43,022 bases of DNA from Gammaproteobacteria bacterium (GCA_028868515.1 JAGWUI010000023.1:1-43022), one strand, 5' to 3'; positions 9,889 to 19,200 are shown, counted from the first letter of the stretch. Notes: generated from the letters alone by a model not told the origin. Translations and numbers: made by a program.

Positions 9889-10047
9889 ATGAAAGCCAAT
9901 GATCAAAAACTAATCAAAGATATTGTCATCGTTTTAATTATAAAACTCATTCTGTTGTATGGCATTTGGTTCTATTGGGTTTCTGGTCGCACAGTCAAAG
10001 TCGATGCGTCATCTGCTGCCACACATATGCTATCCACATCACATTAA
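9889..10047 (+). CDS. cydP: CydP-like small cytochrome bd oxidase subunit
   Basis: A 52-residue protein: MKANDQKLIKDIVIVL, then a single hydrophobic helix (about residues 12-31, rich in Ile/Leu and ending GIWFYWV), then a short polar tail. Small one-helix proteins of this pattern, with charged N-terminus and an IKL(x)LL(x)G(x)WF core, precede cydA in many proteobacteria and are annotated as the putative oxidase subunit CydP. A GGGGG stretch lies at ribosome-binding distance. It starts about 16 bases after the predicted sigma-54 transcription start and ends 47 bases before cydA. Membrane location and role as accessory subunit are inferred from family and position. Confidence 0.75.
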   Translation: MKANDQKLIKDIVIVLIIKLILLYGIWFYWVSGRTVKVDASSAATHMLSTSH

Positions 10048-10094
10048 TTTTTTCTTAAGAAAATCGCATTCAAACGAATGCTAAGGAGCGTGTA

Positions 10095-11672
10095 ATGATC
10101 AGTGAACATCTGGTTGATCTGTCTCGGTTACAGTTTGCCGTGACAGCACTTTACCATTTTTTGTTCGTCCCATTGACCTTGGGCATGGTGTGGATTCTTC
10201 TCATCATGGAAAGCATCTACGTCATGACAGGGAAAATGATCTACAAAGACATGACTCGCTTTTGGGGTAAATTGTTTGGGATTAACTTCGCGCTGGGTGT
10301 CACCACAGGGATCACCATGGAGTTTCAGTTTGGAACCAACTGGGCGTACTACTCTCACTATGTCGGTGACATTTTTGGCGCACCACTGGCAATCGAAGGT
10401 CTGATGGCGTTTTTCCTTGAATCGACCTTTATCGGACTGTTCTTTTTTGGTTGGGATCGTTTGTCTCGCGTACAGCATCTTCTCGTCACGATGCTCATGG
10501 CAATCGGTACCAATCTATCGGCATTGTGGATTTTGATCGCCAACGGCTGGATGCAAAATCCAGTGGGCTCCGAGTTCAACTATGTAACGATGCGTATGGA
10601 AATGAGTGACTTCTGGGCGTTGATCTTTAACCCAGATGCTCAGGCAAAATTTGTTCATACCGTTTCTGCTGGCTATGCATGTGCGTCTGTTTTTGTGTTG
10701 GCGATTTCATCATGGTATTTACTCAAAGGCATTAACGTTGAGTTTGCTAAACGCAGCTATCGAATTGCGGCAGCGTTTGGACTTGCCTCAGTATTATCAG
10801 TCATTGTACTTGGCGATGAATCTGGCTACACCGTCGGAGAGGCGCAACAAACCAAAATGGCTGCCATCGAAGCGATGTGGCATACCGAACCTGCACCAGC
10901 ACCATTCAATCTCATCGCGATGCCGAACGAATCAGCAATGCGTAACGATTGGTCAGTACAGATTCCATGGGTGATGGGCATCATCGGCACTCGCTCTTTG
11001 ACCAAACAAATCCCAGGCATCATTGAAATTAAAGACAAAAATCGCGAGCGTATTTTATCTGGAATTCAAGCGGTCACTGCACTCGAAGCATTACGCGCCA
11101 ACCCATCAGACAGTCAAAGTAAAGCTACTTTTGAAGCTCACAAAGCCGACCTCGGCTTTGGTTTACTCCTGAAAAAATATGTCGTGAATGTCAAAGATGC
11201 AACACCAGCACAGATTCAACTCGCCGTTGATTCCACCGTACCACGCGTCGCACCGATGTTCTGGAGCTTCCGTATCATGGTTGGTATGGGTGTACTCATG
11301 CTGATTCTGTTTGGCTTGTCATTTTGGCATACCTTACGTCCAGGTTTTGAAAAACGTAAAGCATGGTTATTCAAGTTTGCATTCTTCATGCTTCCTGCAC
11401 CATGGATTGCCATCGAACTCGGCTGGGTTGTTGCAGAATATGGTCGTCAACCTTGGACAATTTATGGCGTATTACCAACGCATCTCTCTGTATCGACACT
11501 TTCGGTAGAAAGTATCTATGGATCACTGTTTGGTTTTATCGGCTTCTACACCGTACTCCTGATTGTCGAAATGTATCTGATGATCAAGTTTACTCGCCAA
11601 GGTCCTGGCAGTCTGGGTACAGGTCGTTATATGAATGAAGCACCGCATGACTCAGTCACCGCAGCACACTAA
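10095..11672 (+). CDS. cydA: Cytochrome bd ubiquinol oxidase subunit I
   Basis: Catalytic subunit of the high-affinity quinol oxidase, carrying hemes b558, b595 and d in the inner membrane. The protein of 525 residues is close to E. coli CydA (522) with a constant offset of two: H21 matches the heme ligand H19, and K254 and E259 in QTKMAAIEAMW match the quinol-binding K252 and E257. The GRQPW signature is at residues ~449-453. The Q-loop region between them is of the long type. The ATG is preceded by AAGGAG. It is the second gene of the cydP-cydA-cydB-cydX-ybgE cluster, 12 bases before cydB. Confidence 0.98.
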   Translation: MISEHLVDLSRLQFAVTALYHFLFVPLTLGMVWILLIMESIYVMTGKMIYKDMTRFWGKLFGINFALGVTTGITMEFQFGTNWAYYSHYVGDIFGAPLAIEGLMAFFLESTFIGLFFFGWDRLSRVQHLLVTMLMAIGTNLSALWILIANGWMQNPVGSEFNYVTMRMEMSDFWALIFNPDAQAKFVHTVSAGYACASVFVLAISSWYLLKGINVEFAKRSYRIAAAFGLASVLSVIVLGDESGYTVGEAQQTKMAAIEAMWHTEPAPAPFNLIAMPNESAMRNDWSVQIPWVMGIIGTRSLTKQIPGIIEIKDKNRERILSGIQAVTALEALRANPSDSQSKATFEAHKADLGFGLLLKKYVVNVKDATPAQIQLAVDSTVPRVAPMFWSFRIMVGMGVLMLILFGLSFWHTLRPGFEKRKAWLFKFAFFMLPAPWIAIELGWVVAEYGRQPWTIYGVLPTHLSVSTLSVESIYGSLFGFIGFYTVLLIVEMYLMIKFTRQGPGSLGTGRYMNEAPHDSVTAAH

Positions 11673-11684
11673 AAGGGGCATCAC

Positions 11685-12836
11685 ATGATTATTGATATTC
11701 TAGATTATTCGACCCTGCGGGTGATTTGGTGGGTGTTGGTGGGCATTTTGTTGATCGGCTTCGCCGTCATGGATGGACACGATATGGGGGTGGGTACATT
11801 ACTCCCATTCGTGGGCAAAACCGATATCGAACGACGCGTCATGATCAACACCATTGCACCGCACTGGGACGGCAATCAGGTCTGGTTCATCACTGCGGGC
11901 GGTGCAATTTTTGCCGCTTGGCCATTTGTTTATGCAACAGCATTCTCTGGATTTTACTGGGCGATGATGGTCGTACTCTGGGCACTGTTCTTTCGCCCAG
12001 TTGGTTTTGATTATCGCAGTAAGATTGACAACCCAACATGGCGTTCAGCTTGGGACTGGGGTCTGTTTATCGGCGGTTTCATTCCACCTGTGATTTTTGG
12101 TGTCGCGTTTGGTAACTTGCTGCAAGGCGTCCCGTTCCACTTTGATACCAATATGGTCTCAACCTATGACGGTTCATTCTGGGCATTACTCAACCCATTT
12201 GCATTGCTCTGTGGTTTGATTTCAAGTGCGATGATCACTTTTCATGGCGGTGTTTATCTGATGCATCGCACTGAAGGCGACATTCAACGCCGTGCGCGTG
12301 CGTGGGTTATCGTGCTGGGAATTGCCTTATTAGTGATGTTTAGCCTTGCAGGCTTATGGGTTGCCTATGGCATCCAAGGTTTCCGTATCACCTCGGCAAT
12401 TGATCCAAATGGCTTCTCTAATCCGTTATCCAAAACTGTCGTTCGCGAAACAGGCGCATGGTTAAACAACTATCAACGTTGGCCGCTACTAATGGCCTTC
12501 CCTGCATTGGCTTATGTTGGATTCTTGGGCGCGCTTGGCCTTGCAAAAAGTGGGAAATCACTCTTGGCTTTTGTAATGTCTTCCTTAGGCATCGCAGGCG
12601 TGATTGGTACGGCTGGCGTATCAATGTTTCCGTTCCTGATGCCATCATCCAATGACTTTAAATCCAGCCTAACTGCATGGGACGCGACTTCAAGTCATAT
12701 GACGTTGTTTATCATGCTCATCGCAGCACTGATCTTTGTGCCGATCATCCTGTTTTATACCAGTTGGGCATATGCAGTCATGCGCGGCAAAGTCACTGCG
12801 GCTTACATCAAAGAAAACAGCCACAGCACTTATTAA
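11685..12836 (+). CDS. cydB: Cytochrome bd ubiquinol oxidase subunit II
   Basis: Structural partner of CydA in the bd oxidase, with eight to nine hydrophobic segments. The family landmarks are seen: FAVMDGHDMGVGTLLPF near residues 27-43, APHWDGNQVWFITAGGAIFAAWP near 62, and FRPVGFDYR near 103. The length of 383 residues equals the usual value. A short purine-rich ribosome site (AAAAGGGG) overlaps the end region of cydA and the small gap points to translational coupling in one operon. The C-terminal SNDFKSSLTAWDATSSHMTL stretch is also typical of the family. Confidence 0.98.
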   Translation: MIIDILDYSTLRVIWWVLVGILLIGFAVMDGHDMGVGTLLPFVGKTDIERRVMINTIAPHWDGNQVWFITAGGAIFAAWPFVYATAFSGFYWAMMVVLWALFFRPVGFDYRSKIDNPTWRSAWDWGLFIGGFIPPVIFGVAFGNLLQGVPFHFDTNMVSTYDGSFWALLNPFALLCGLISSAMITFHGGVYLMHRTEGDIQRRARAWVIVLGIALLVMFSLAGLWVAYGIQGFRITSAIDPNGFSNPLSKTVVRETGAWLNNYQRWPLLMAFPALAYVGFLGALGLAKSGKSLLAFVMSSLGIAGVIGTAGVSMFPFLMPSSNDFKSSLTAWDATSSHMTLFIMLIAALIFVPIILFYTSWAYAVMRGKVTAAYIKENSHSTY

Positions 12837-12862
12837 CCTACTTTGATTAAAGGAATGAAATT

Positions 12863-12982
12863 ATGTGGTATTTCGCTTGGGTACTCGGTGTGGGCTTTGC
12901 GATTCTACTGTCCATTCTCAATGGGATGTGGGGCGAGCTAGAAGAAGATCGCCTCAACCAAATGACAAAAGATGAGCACTGA
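12863..12982 (+). CDS. cydX: CydX small subunit of cytochrome bd oxidase
   Basis: A 39-residue protein beginning MWYFAWVLGVGFAILLSIL, with one transmembrane helix, then NGMWGELEED and a charged tail. This is the standard CydX pattern (MWYF.W.LG..FA), which is needed for stability of the oxidase and sits in CydA. AAAGGA lies before the ATG and the gene is 26 bases after cydB. Its stop codon falls inside a small inverted repeat. Confidence 0.93.
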   Translation: MWYFAWVLGVGFAILLSILNGMWGELEEDRLNQMTKDEH

Positions 12983-12997
12983 ATCAGTGCTCGTTTT
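12974..12997. terminator. Hairpin overlapping the cydX stop codon
   Basis: GAGCACT and AGTGCTC form a 7-bp perfect stem with loop GAATC, followed by GTTTT. The T-run is short, so it may reduce rather than block transcription into ybgE, or protect the cydX 3' end. Confidence 0.4.
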
Positions 12998-13027
12998 ACC
13001 CACTTCTGCATCTATTTTTGAGGAGTC

Positions 13028-13336
13028 ATGATGTCAAATCTACCTATAGAACCACAAACATTGGTACAGAGCGATGCCGAAGGTCATAGCCAAATTGCGC
13101 TATTACCATTGATCATTGCACTGGGTATTTGTTTATTTGTCAGCATTCTCCCTCAACTCTTGGTGCAGAAAGGGATCGCCAATCATGGTGCAGCAAGTTT
13201 GCTATTTTGGGCAATGAGTGCAGGATTTATTCGCGGAGTGGGATTCATTCCCAAACATATCGTTCCGCGATTATTATTTTCAACCTATGCCTGCTTGATT
13301 GGCGTGCTGGGTGCGGGATTATTGATGCTGCTTTAA
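13028..13336 (+). CDS. ybgE: Cyd operon protein of the YbgE family
   Basis: A 102-residue membrane protein with three hydrophobic segments (about residues 23-45, 54-70 and 82-102). The segment LLFWAMSAGFIRGVGFIPK matches the conserved LLMWAVCAGVIHGVGFRPQ segment of E. coli YbgE as I recall it, and YbgE is also encoded right after cydX in E. coli. Function is not known; it is a membrane protein of the cyd operon. The start is one of two consecutive ATG codons (13028 or 13031) behind GAGGAG. Confidence 0.82.
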   Translation: MMSNLPIEPQTLVQSDAEGHSQIALLPLIIALGICLFVSILPQLLVQKGIANHGAASLLFWAMSAGFIRGVGFIPKHIVPRLLFSTYACLIGVLGAGLLMLL

Positions 13337-13383
13337 GCAGCATCTTTTTAACGATTTCGACTGATCATTACGATTATAAAAAC

Positions 13384-14253
13384 TTACTTTTTAGACTTCA
13401 TATCAATGATTTTACAAACTAGTTTTAGTTTGAGCAGCAGGCGTTTATTAACCTTAACCGCTACAAAATAATCTGCACAATTAAAATCTTGATCAAAATA
13501 AGCTTCTTTTGAAAACACCGCACCAACACTACGATATTTTTTAATCAGCGACGGCACGTCTTTTTTACGATATTTCAATGAAATATCTTGCTCATCTGAT
13601 TCAAAAAAATCAGACTCATTTTGTTTTTCGAGCAAATACTCTTTCAGATTAAATGCCTTCAAACTTATAATTTTTTTACTTTTGGCTTTATCTTGGATAT
13701 AACCTTGTGTCGCGATAATCTTTTCGCTTTTAACTCCTAAATTCACACTAACCGTACCGATCAGATGCTTCGCTTCCAACTCTCGGACAATGAGCGGCAC
13801 CATGCCCATCCAAAGCACGGACAATGCTTTACCACCACGATAAGCCTCATCCACGCAGGTACGACCAATTTCGTAGACTTCTTCTTTATCTTTTAAATAA
13901 TCCGTTAAATTGAACTCTAACTCTGAATAGTAACTGCCTAATTTTTCTTTTGCTTTCGGCGTCACGACACGAGTACACGCCGCGATGGCATTGGTCTTTG
14001 TATCGCGAACAAGGATATGAATGCTGTACTCATCAAAGCGATCAATGTCCGTACCTTGATCAAAGTAAATGTTATATGCTTCGCCAAAAACCCGAGCGCG
14101 AAAACGCTGCACTTCCGCAATCGTTTTTGCATCGCTGGCAATTTCACATTTCAGTGCCGCGACTTTTTTGGGTGGTTTTTGCTTAAAACTTTTCAATGCA
14201 GTTTTAGGCATAAAACGTAGAATTGGACCTGAGCGAAGCATAGTGGCTTGCAT
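13384..14253 (-). CDS. GNAT-type N-acyltransferase resembling OlsB
   Basis: A 289-residue protein with the acyl-CoA/ACP N-acyltransferase fold. Residues ~38-170 show the family pattern: EVQRFRARVFGEAYNIYFD, DRFDEYSIHILVRD, a beta strand ending ACTRVVTP, and YEIGRTCVDEAYRGG, the substrate- and cofactor-binding turn. The end YRSVGAVFSKEAYFDQDFNCADYFV resembles the C-terminal part of ornithine acyltransferases (OlsB), which make lyso-ornithine lipid from ornithine and 3-hydroxyacyl-ACP. No olsA acyltransferase follows here, so this assignment is family-level only. Several alternative Met codons lie in the first 15 residues. The C-terminus is very lysine-rich. Confidence 0.7.
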   Translation of the reverse strand: MQATMLRSGPILRFMPKTALKSFKQKPPKKVAALKCEIASDAKTIAEVQRFRARVFGEAYNIYFDQGTDIDRFDEYSIHILVRDTKTNAIAACTRVVTPKAKEKLGSYYSELEFNLTDYLKDKEEVYEIGRTCVDEAYRGGKALSVLWMGMVPLIVRELEAKHLIGTVSVNLGVKSEKIIATQGYIQDKAKSKKIISLKAFNLKEYLLEKQNESDFFESDEQDISLKYRKKDVPSLIKKYRSVGAVFSKEAYFDQDFNCADYFVAVKVNKRLLLKLKLVCKIIDMKSKK

Positions 14254-14567
14254 ATGACTTTCCGATGATGATCTATTACTTGTACTTCATCGTAGTCCTG
14301 AAATATGACAGTTTTAAGACGGGCTTTTTTAAGCAGATATAACCAATTAAAATATAAGATAATTAATCCGAAACAAATATTAAATAGAATTAACATTAAT
14401 GAATTAATCAGACAAACTAAAAGCAATCATCAATGTCATCCAATCTGATGTATGCCATGCAATGAGATCAAATACTCCACAAGTTACTAAATTTTAACTT
14501 TACGACAAGGATGCTTTGTCGATACGCTATCAAGCGTTGATTAAAATAGATTATTTTTGGAAATATA
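14254..14567. other. Intergenic region upstream of the 996-residue protein gene
   Basis: 314 AT-rich bases between divergent genes. Two adjacent mini-hairpins precede the plus-strand gene: CGACAA/TTGTCG (14503-14508, 14516-14521) and ACGCT/AGCGT (14524-14528, 14533-14537). No clear promoter or small gene was recognised. Confidence 0.45.
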
Positions 14568-17558
14568 ATGAATACGAAAACGGAAGAACAAGCGCAACAA
14601 CTTTTAAAAAATCTCGACAGTAAAACGATACCTAGTGATGGATTGCTGTACGCTCATGAGCTATTTGCTCTCTCTTTGGATTATGGGCTATCAAGTCTGC
14701 CACCACTAGATAAGCTCTTAAAACAGTTACACCAACAAGGCGAAACTCCAAACTCATTGATGGAACAAGAAGGTGGGCAAAATTTCATTCTGATGGTTGC
14801 TGTTTATCTGATTGAAGTCGTTGTCAAACAAACAAAAAAATCCGTCCAGTGGTATAACTACGATGAAGCGGTTAATCGTTTATCAAGCGACTATGGACTA
14901 GAACGTAATTTTTACTCATCCATTGTTGCGATTATTAACGGTAACGTCTGTCTGCCGCTCGGTTTATTTGCAGATATTCTACATGGTCAAGGTCATCATA
15001 CGTGCGTATCGTATGTGGAAGAACGATGCCATGTGGTGAGCGAAAATCATGAAACTGATCAAAATGAATGGTGCAAAATTTATTTAGATGCGATTCGCAA
15101 TAAAAAATATATGCCCGGTGGAAATGCTTACAGAAAAGCTCTAGAACTCATTACCTTTGATGACTCATTACGAAGCGTAGAAGAAATTGACCGTTTGTTA
15201 CTGACGATCAAAAGAACTGAACAACTAACCGTTAATAAATACAAAGATTTTATTACAAATACTGAAAAAACTAATGCACTGCTCTTAATTGGTTTTTATT
15301 TAGGAATGCTTATCGCTAAACATTCTCGTGAAGTCATTAAATGGTTTAGTTTTGATGAGTATCAACAATTAATCCAACAACCAGATTTAGAACGTCGTTT
15401 TGAAATGCATGCTACATATCGCATTGGAAATATGTACCAACATCCACTGGAAGTGCTCACAGCGATTTTATTTGATCCAGATTATGATCCGAATAATGAA
15501 GAATACTCTTGTATCGGATACGTTAAAAGAATTATTGGAAGGCTGCCCAATGGAAATGTAACTTATTTTCCATCCAATACGACTCCAACCTACTCTGAAC
15601 AGCCCGTTGTAATTTCCGAACCTCTGACTACTGCTATGAAAGACGCAGGCTTTCTCGCAGCGATGGCAACTTTTAGTGTCCAAGATGACGGCTTTCATCA
15701 TCCCACCAAGCTCAATCGTCATGGCGAAAAATCATTACTTGTCGCAATCGTAGGGGAAAATGGAGTAGACAGAGGTCTACAAGATTTGAAAAACAATCCT
15801 GAAAACCTGCCATACCAAAGTTTCGCTTATGATATGTACGCTAATTTACCAACGGGTCGCACCGATGGATTTGCGATCGAGGTACGTGGATATAATGACG
15901 ACCCCTTTGAGCTTAGCTTCATCGTGCCTTATCAAAAGAAAAATAAAGATCACGATTTCCAAGTTCATTCTGTGGCGATGAATATGGAGACACCTCCATT
16001 TCCTCCTGCCAAAATGCAGGCTGTCATCGACGCATTTTATGAAGGGGCTTTTGGCTTTATTTCAGGTTTTACCCAGAAAAGTTTATGGAAAGACTGTTTT
16101 GTTGACGTCGTTATTCCTGAGTTGGACACCAAGCCTGCCTCAGTAGATTTTCTGAATACTCAAGAGCTGCGTTTTATTGAAGCACTGGCACAAACTACGC
16201 CTAAAGAAACATCGCAGCCCACCGCTGGTGATTCAGAGCAAGATGAAATCGCAGCATCATATCGTGACATGATTGCAAACATTGATGTTCCACAGTTGGT
16301 TGATCAGTTGCCGCTCAAATATCGCAGCTACTTACAAGTTGTTCCGCCACCATGGATGAAAGGTGATGAGTTATATAGCCAAATTACCGCCATGCCCTCG
16401 CTATATCGAACTGGCAAGGTCGTGTGGGCAGCCTTAGTTCAAGCCAATAGCTTAATGTTCAAGTCTGAAGGCGCATCATGCCCAGGTGAAATTGTCTTTG
16501 ATCCAACAGGACAAACCGACATATATACATTGCATAATTCAGCAAAACAACTTTTTGCATTGAAAGGCACAACACCTGAGCAAGAAGATCAACGCAAATA
16601 CGCCGAACATCTCACTAATGAGCGTACTCGTCTTATCAACTTTCCGTTTCCACAAAGTCTTGCACCCCTGCCTCTGCGTATGTCGAGCGTTTGGTTTTGG
16701 CGGATGCACTTGCCTGATGGAATGCTCACCTTACCGTATTTTCCAATTATTATTTCTGAACAAACTCTAGGTGAAGCAATCATCCTGCCTTCTTTATTTT
16801 GGCCCAAAGTGTTTAAAGAATATTGGTATTCTGTCTCTAAAGAAAAAAATAATGGACAAGTCATCGACTTAGAGGCGACTGTCATCAGGCGAATGGATGA
16901 AGGTAAACAAGATTTGCCAGAATCCATGCTAGAACCTCGCTTACCTTTGATTTTTAATAAATCAGTAGCAGCTGCGCAACGCACTTCGATGAATCAACAT
17001 AATTCATCCTTGTCTAACCAATCAACATTAAATCATTCGAATAGTTCAACAAATCAAGGTGCGGCTCTCTTTGAGCAAGCAAGACAGATTTTTGAAGACA
17101 AGAATCTATCGATGGAAGAAAGGGCAAAATCGATTGACCCTTTAAAAGAAGCTGCGCAACTTGGTAATACCGATGCACTCACTCAGCTTTCTTATTTTTA
17201 CAGTGAAGGCCTTTTTGTTGAAAAAAATGAGAAAACATCAAGAGACTACTTATTAAAGCTCGCTCACCGAGGCAATATTAATGGCTGTATTGCTGTTGCA
17301 AATGCTTATTTAACAGGCAAAGGCGGTCCAATAAACCTTCAGGAAGCACGTCATTGGCTGAACATCGCCGCACAAAAAGGTCATGCCGATGCTGCCAGTA
17401 TGCTACCTCGTTTAGACCAAATGATCGTCGAAGCCGACATGGCGGCACTTGAAGCCGAAGTCAAAAAATCAGGTCATCCTCTCATGCCTAAGACATGGTT
17501 AGAATGGTGCATTGCTGCTGTGATTATCGTTTTAGTTATGGGAGCATTCTTTAAATAA
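14568..17558 (+). CDS. Large protein with internal duplication, Sel1 repeats and C-terminal membrane anchor
   Basis: I do not recognise this 996-residue protein as a whole. Residues ~69-155 and ~236-323 look like two copies of one module: SVQWYNYDEAVNRL followed by LERNF in the first, EVIKWFSFDEYQQL followed by LERRF in the second, each later with a C(V/I)(S/G)YV segment. The middle (about 370-500) has LLVAIVGENGVDRGLQDL and a beta-rich stretch, and 550-780 is another unassigned region rich in aromatic and proline residues. Residues ~855-946 are Sel1-type repeats (KEAAQLGNTDALTQLSYFYSEG, AVANAYLTGKGGPINLQEA, WLNIAAQKGHADAA). Residues 976-995 form a single hydrophobic helix at the end, so the protein is likely tail-anchored with its bulk in the cytoplasm. 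It is transcribed alone. Confidence 0.7.
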   Translation: MNTKTEEQAQQLLKNLDSKTIPSDGLLYAHELFALSLDYGLSSLPPLDKLLKQLHQQGETPNSLMEQEGGQNFILMVAVYLIEVVVKQTKKSVQWYNYDEAVNRLSSDYGLERNFYSSIVAIINGNVCLPLGLFADILHGQGHHTCVSYVEERCHVVSENHETDQNEWCKIYLDAIRNKKYMPGGNAYRKALELITFDDSLRSVEEIDRLLLTIKRTEQLTVNKYKDFITNTEKTNALLLIGFYLGMLIAKHSREVIKWFSFDEYQQLIQQPDLERRFEMHATYRIGNMYQHPLEVLTAILFDPDYDPNNEEYSCIGYVKRIIGRLPNGNVTYFPSNTTPTYSEQPVVISEPLTTAMKDAGFLAAMATFSVQDDGFHHPTKLNRHGEKSLLVAIVGENGVDRGLQDLKNNPENLPYQSFAYDMYANLPTGRTDGFAIEVRGYNDDPFELSFIVPYQKKNKDHDFQVHSVAMNMETPPFPPAKMQAVIDAFYEGAFGFISGFTQKSLWKDCFVDVVIPELDTKPASVDFLNTQELRFIEALAQTTPKETSQPTAGDSEQDEIAASYRDMIANIDVPQLVDQLPLKYRSYLQVVPPPWMKGDELYSQITAMPSLYRTGKVVWAALVQANSLMFKSEGASCPGEIVFDPTGQTDIYTLHNSAKQLFALKGTTPEQEDQRKYAEHLTNERTRLINFPFPQSLAPLPLRMSSVWFWRMHLPDGMLTLPYFPIIISEQTLGEAIILPSLFWPKVFKEYWYSVSKEKNNGQVIDLEATVIRRMDEGKQDLPESMLEPRLPLIFNKSVAAAQRTSMNQHNSSLSNQSTLNHSNSSTNQGAALFEQARQIFEDKNLSMEERAKSIDPLKEAAQLGNTDALTQLSYFYSEGLFVEKNEKTSRDYLLKLAHRGNINGCIAVANAYLTGKGGPINLQEARHWLNIAAQKGHADAASMLPRLDQMIVEADMAALEAEVKKSGHPLMPKTWLEWCIAAVIIVLVMGAFFK

Positions 17559-17607
17559 ACATGCTCAATTTGAGACTATAACGCTATCCCCACTCCTAAC
17601 TTCCCAT

Positions 17608-17640
17608 AAAAAATCCGCCAAATACAGGCGGATTTTTTAC
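17608..17640. terminator. Bidirectional terminator between convergent genes
   Basis: AATCCGCC (17612-17619) and GGCGGATT (17627-17634) form an 8-bp stem, with an A-run before and T-run after, so it can end transcription of both the plus-strand gene and almA. Confidence 0.85.
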
Positions 17641-17658
17641 ATTCAAATTTTGCGGTCA

Positions 17659-19164
17659 TTAAGCACTTAAAGCACCCAAGACTTTACTCTTGGCTTTCGG
17701 TTTAGATTCTTTATTATCGAATCTCAAATAACCATCTTCAAATGAACTCTTGCGCAAGTGCACACGATCAGCCAGATAATTATTCATCACAAGCCATGGT
17801 GCTTTTGAACCTTGACGTGGCAAGGTTTTAGCCGCACGCGCAATATAGCCTGCATGTATGCTACCCATAACTGTGTTTTCAGTTTTACATCCCTCATGAT
17901 CTTGTGGAACAACGGTTTGATAACCTTTTTTGTCCATAAAATTCAGCAAGCGACAGATATATTCAGCTGCAATATCAACCTTCAATGTCCATGATGCATT
18001 GGTATAACCCACGATCAACGCAGCGTTCGGTACGTTTTCAACCAAAATGCTTTGATACATCAGATTTTCATTCGGGTTAAATGTTTTACCATCAACCTCA
18101 ACCTCTGTACCACCGAGCATTTGTACATTGAGTCCAGTTGCAGACACAATGATATCTGCTTTCAATATTTTGCCCGATTTGAGGATAATGCCATCTTCGG
18201 TAAATGATTCAATATGATCTGTTTCGATGCTCGCCTGACCTTGTTTCAGCACTTTAAACAAGTCGCCATCAGGTACCACACACAGACGCTCATCCCAAGG
18301 ATTGTAGTTCGGGGTGAAATGACGCATATCAATGTTTTTGCCGACTTGATGTTTTACGGCAGTGAGAAGCAATTTACGCATCACTTTAGGCTGCGCTAAA
18401 GACATTTCATAAATTGCTTTTTGTAGACCGATGTTACGGCCACGAGTGATTTTATAAGCCAGCTTGCCAGGAAGCACTTTCTTCAATCGATCGTATACAA
18501 AATCGATCGATGGTACGGTCGCAATATAAGTTGGAGAGCGTTGTAACATCGTGACATGACCCGCTTTACCCGCCATCGATGGCACCAGCGTAATCGCAGT
18601 CGCACCACTACCAATAATCACAACACGTTTGCCACTATAGTCCAGATTTTCTGGCCAATGTTGCGGATGGATAATTTGACCTTTGAAGCGATCTTGATTT
18701 GGGAATTCTGGGCTATAGCCTTGGTCGTAGTTATAGTAGCCTGTACAACCGAGCAAGAAATCAGCAGTCCATTCTTCAGCTTGCTTCGTCACTTCATTGT
18801 AGACAGACAAAGTCCATAACTTTTGTTTAGATGACCAAGATGCTTTTTTGACGTGACGTTGATAATTAATATGATCTTCAATATTGTATTCTTTAGCGGT
18901 ATCATTCAGATAACCACGAATTGACGCGCCATCTGCGAGTACTTTTGACTCTGTCCAAGGTCTAAATTCATAGCCAAAAGTTGACATATCCGAGTCAGAA
19001 CGGATACCAGGATAACGGAATAAATCCCAAGTCCCACCCATTGCTTGACGGCGCTCTAGGATCGCAAAGCTTTTCTTTGGACATTCGCGTTTTAGATGAC
19101 ACGCAATACCAATTCCAGAGATACCTGCACCAACAATCAATACGTCAAAATGTTTCTGGCTCAT
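17659..19164 (-). CDS. almA: AlmA-like flavin monooxygenase for long-chain alkanes
   Basis: FAD/NADPH-dependent monooxygenase of the Baeyer-Villiger type, 501 residues. The FAD motif GAGISGIG is at residues 12-19, the fingerprint FKGQIIHPQHWP at about 158-169, and the NADPH motif GSGATA near 181. The stretch GGTWDLFRYPGIRSDSDMST and later GYTNASWTLKVDIAAEYICRL follow Acinetobacter AlmA closely as I remember it. AlmA is needed in Acinetobacter for growth on alkanes longer than about C30, so a role in oxidising long-chain alkanes or related ketones is likely; the reaction itself is not fully settled. The last ~20 residues are a lysine/serine-rich tail. Promoter with inverted repeats is seen upstream. 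No other alkane genes are in the window. Confidence 0.88.
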   Translation of the reverse strand: MSQKHFDVLIVGAGISGIGIACHLKRECPKKSFAILERRQAMGGTWDLFRYPGIRSDSDMSTFGYEFRPWTESKVLADGASIRGYLNDTAKEYNIEDHINYQRHVKKASWSSKQKLWTLSVYNEVTKQAEEWTADFLLGCTGYYNYDQGYSPEFPNQDRFKGQIIHPQHWPENLDYSGKRVVIIGSGATAITLVPSMAGKAGHVTMLQRSPTYIATVPSIDFVYDRLKKVLPGKLAYKITRGRNIGLQKAIYEMSLAQPKVMRKLLLTAVKHQVGKNIDMRHFTPNYNPWDERLCVVPDGDLFKVLKQGQASIETDHIESFTEDGIILKSGKILKADIIVSATGLNVQMLGGTEVEVDGKTFNPNENLMYQSILVENVPNAALIVGYTNASWTLKVDIAAEYICRLLNFMDKKGYQTVVPQDHEGCKTENTVMGSIHAGYIARAAKTLPRQGSKAPWLVMNNYLADRVHLRKSSFEDGYLRFDNKESKPKAKSKVLGALSA

Positions 19165-19200
19165 TATGTTACCCTAATCAATCATGAAGGACTTCTCGCT

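Noticed and set aside
10128-10478. Minus-strand frame opposite cydA
   Set aside because: Shadow of cydA; no motif or start signal.
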